This document shows positions 12,362 through 13,178 of a stretch of DNA of 13,178 nucleotides, in pieces. The translations under genes and the position numbers were made by a program. The notes under the pieces are model-generated. The model searched no databases, had not been told where the DNA came from, and worked only from the letters and a program-made list of their open reading frames with translations. The stretch comes from SKW197 sp049970095 (lineage in GTDB: Archaea > Thermoplasmatota > Thermoplasmata > Lutacidiplasmatales > SKW197): positions 1 to 13,178 of the forward strand of contig JBMFNP010000048.1 in assembly GCA_049970095.1 (NCBI GenBank), read 5' to 3'. Position 1 is the first letter of the stretch, and each line of letters begins with the position of its first letter.

Positions 12362-13178
12362 ATGAATGTAGGAATAGTATCAAAGCTTATAGACCAAAAA
12401 ACGGCTATAGATAATTATACTTATAACCTTCTTGAAAATTTAATTAAAATTGGAAAAGCTAATAGCTTATACCATATTCATTACAAAAGATACCAAAATG
12501 AAGTATATGCTGTAACTCATGAGGTTATTATCCCCCAAATGCCTTTTAAATTAACAGACAAATTTGGGCTTCCGTATGTTATAGCCAAAAATAACATAGA
12601 CATTTTACATTTTCCAGAACATTTGTGGACCAATGTTATGACATTTATTCTGAACCCAAAGGTAAAAAAAATCTTTACTATCCATGACTTAATCCCTCTA
12701 TTATACCCAGAAACTTGTACAGGGCAATTTACTCTCCAATGGAGTTCAAGTTTAAAGTTAATAAAAAGTAAAATAGATATGATATTAGCAAATTCGCAAA
12801 ATACTAAAAATGATTGTATTAAGTATCTGAATATTCCTGAAGAGAAAATAAAAGTTATTTATCACGCATGTGATGAGATATACAAACCATTGGACAATAA
12901 ACAAGAAGCAAGAGAAGAACTAGATAGAAAATACAATATCAACTCCCACTTTATTCTCTATGTTGGAACATTAGAACCGAGGAAAAACATCCCAACACTG
13001 TTAAAGGCATTCTATAAACTTAAAAAACAAGGAATAAAACATAAATTGGTTATCGCAGGCAAAAAAGGATGGAAATATAAATCCATATTTGAAACCCTGG
13101 AAAAACTGAATCTACAAAAAGATGTAATTTTCACAGGCCATGTTCCTAAAAAAGATTTACTATTATTGTATAATACAG
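12362..13178 (+). CDS. Glycosyltransferase, GT4 (group 1) type, 3'-truncated by window edge
   Basis: The frame is open from the ATG at 12362 to the window end (272 codons), so the gene continues to the right. AGGTGG at 12351-12356 supports the start. The protein is of the GT-B fold retaining type (family 4): an N-terminal half with INLV-type secondary structure, FTIHDLIPLLYPE (104-116) and ILANSQNTKNDCIKYL (142-157), then the donor-binding half beginning YVGTLEPRKN (about 200-209), KLVIAGKKGWKY, and VIFTGHVPKKDL just before the edge. The EPRKN pattern is common among mannosyl- and related transferases. The catalytic E-x7-E segment lies beyond the window. It may add sugars to surface glycans. 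Codon use is rich in AAA, AAT, ATA and TTA, unlike the genes to its left, suggesting a transferred glycan cluster. Confidence 0.88.
   Translation, partial: MNVGIVSKLIDQKTAIDNYTYNLLENLIKIGKANSLYHIHYKRYQNEVYAVTHEVIIPQMPFKLTDKFGLPYVIAKNNIDILHFPEHLWTNVMTFILNPKVKKIFTIHDLIPLLYPETCTGQFTLQWSSSLKLIKSKIDMILANSQNTKNDCIKYLNIPEEKIKVIYHACDEIYKPLDNKQEAREELDRKYNINSHFILYVGTLEPRKNIPTLLKAFYKLKKQGIKHKLVIAGKKGWKYKSIFETLEKLNLQKDVIFTGHVPKKDLLLLYNT

Noticed and set aside
1..13178. tRNA, rRNA or CRISPR array
   Set aside because: No cloverleaf with a TTCGA-type arm, no conserved rRNA stretches, and no regularly spaced direct repeats were seen on reading; the ~105-residue periodicity in 5900-7800 is protein-domain repetition, not CRISPR.

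Overview
The window is archaeal and most likely euryarchaeal. It encodes a CDP-archaeol synthase (ether-lipid synthesis), an archaeal-type elongation factor 1A followed by uS10, a tubulin-like FtsZ, and an archaeosortase together with a protein carrying a PGF-CTERM-like sorting signal. Several genes have a TATA-like box 24-28 nt before the ATG, the geometry of archaeal leaderless transcripts. A relative of Thermoplasmatota is my best guess from the overall look of the proteins, but the sequence alone does not prove it.

Layout, left to right. (1) 1-2127 is an accessory patch: the 3' part of a transposase-like gene, then a gene encoding a zinc-metalloprotease-like domain (HEFFH) fused to a C-terminal RelE/ParE-like domain, then about 280 bp without a convincing gene but dense in short hairpins, one arrangement of which resembles an integron attC site. 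(2) 2128-4004, minus strand: ftsZ (interrupted by a 97-base run of N), a hairpin plus T-tract terminator, and carS. (3) 4005-4111 is a divergent promoter region with a perfect tandem 11-bp repeat. (4) 4112-7903 encodes a 1263-residue exported protein: signal peptide, family 5 peptide/solute-binding domain, about six Ig-like repeats of ~105 residues, and a C-terminal PGF plus hydrophobic segment plus basic tail. (5) 7938-10884: EF1A, uS10, a 2[4Fe-4S] ferredoxin, a stand-alone Lrp/AsnC effector domain (RAM), and an archaeosortase, the last four tightly packed with 1-nt stop/start overlaps at two junctions. (6) 10943-11161 is a small zinc-ribbon-like protein and 11281-12291 a polytopic membrane protein resembling DUF6159. 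(7) 12362 to the end is the 5' part of a family 4-type glycosyltransferase with visibly more A+T-rich codon use.

How the parts may fit together: the long binding protein has a C-terminus suited to archaeosortase processing, and a complete archaeosortase with the Cys-Arg-His set lies about 2 kb downstream. The same protein carries about 20 N-glycosylation sequons and a glycosyltransferase begins at the right edge, so cell-surface biogenesis is a recurring theme, although physical linkage between these loci is loose. The most unusual items are the metalloprotease/RelE-like fusion next to transposon debris, and a substrate-binding protein mounted on an Ig stalk with an archaeosortase anchor.
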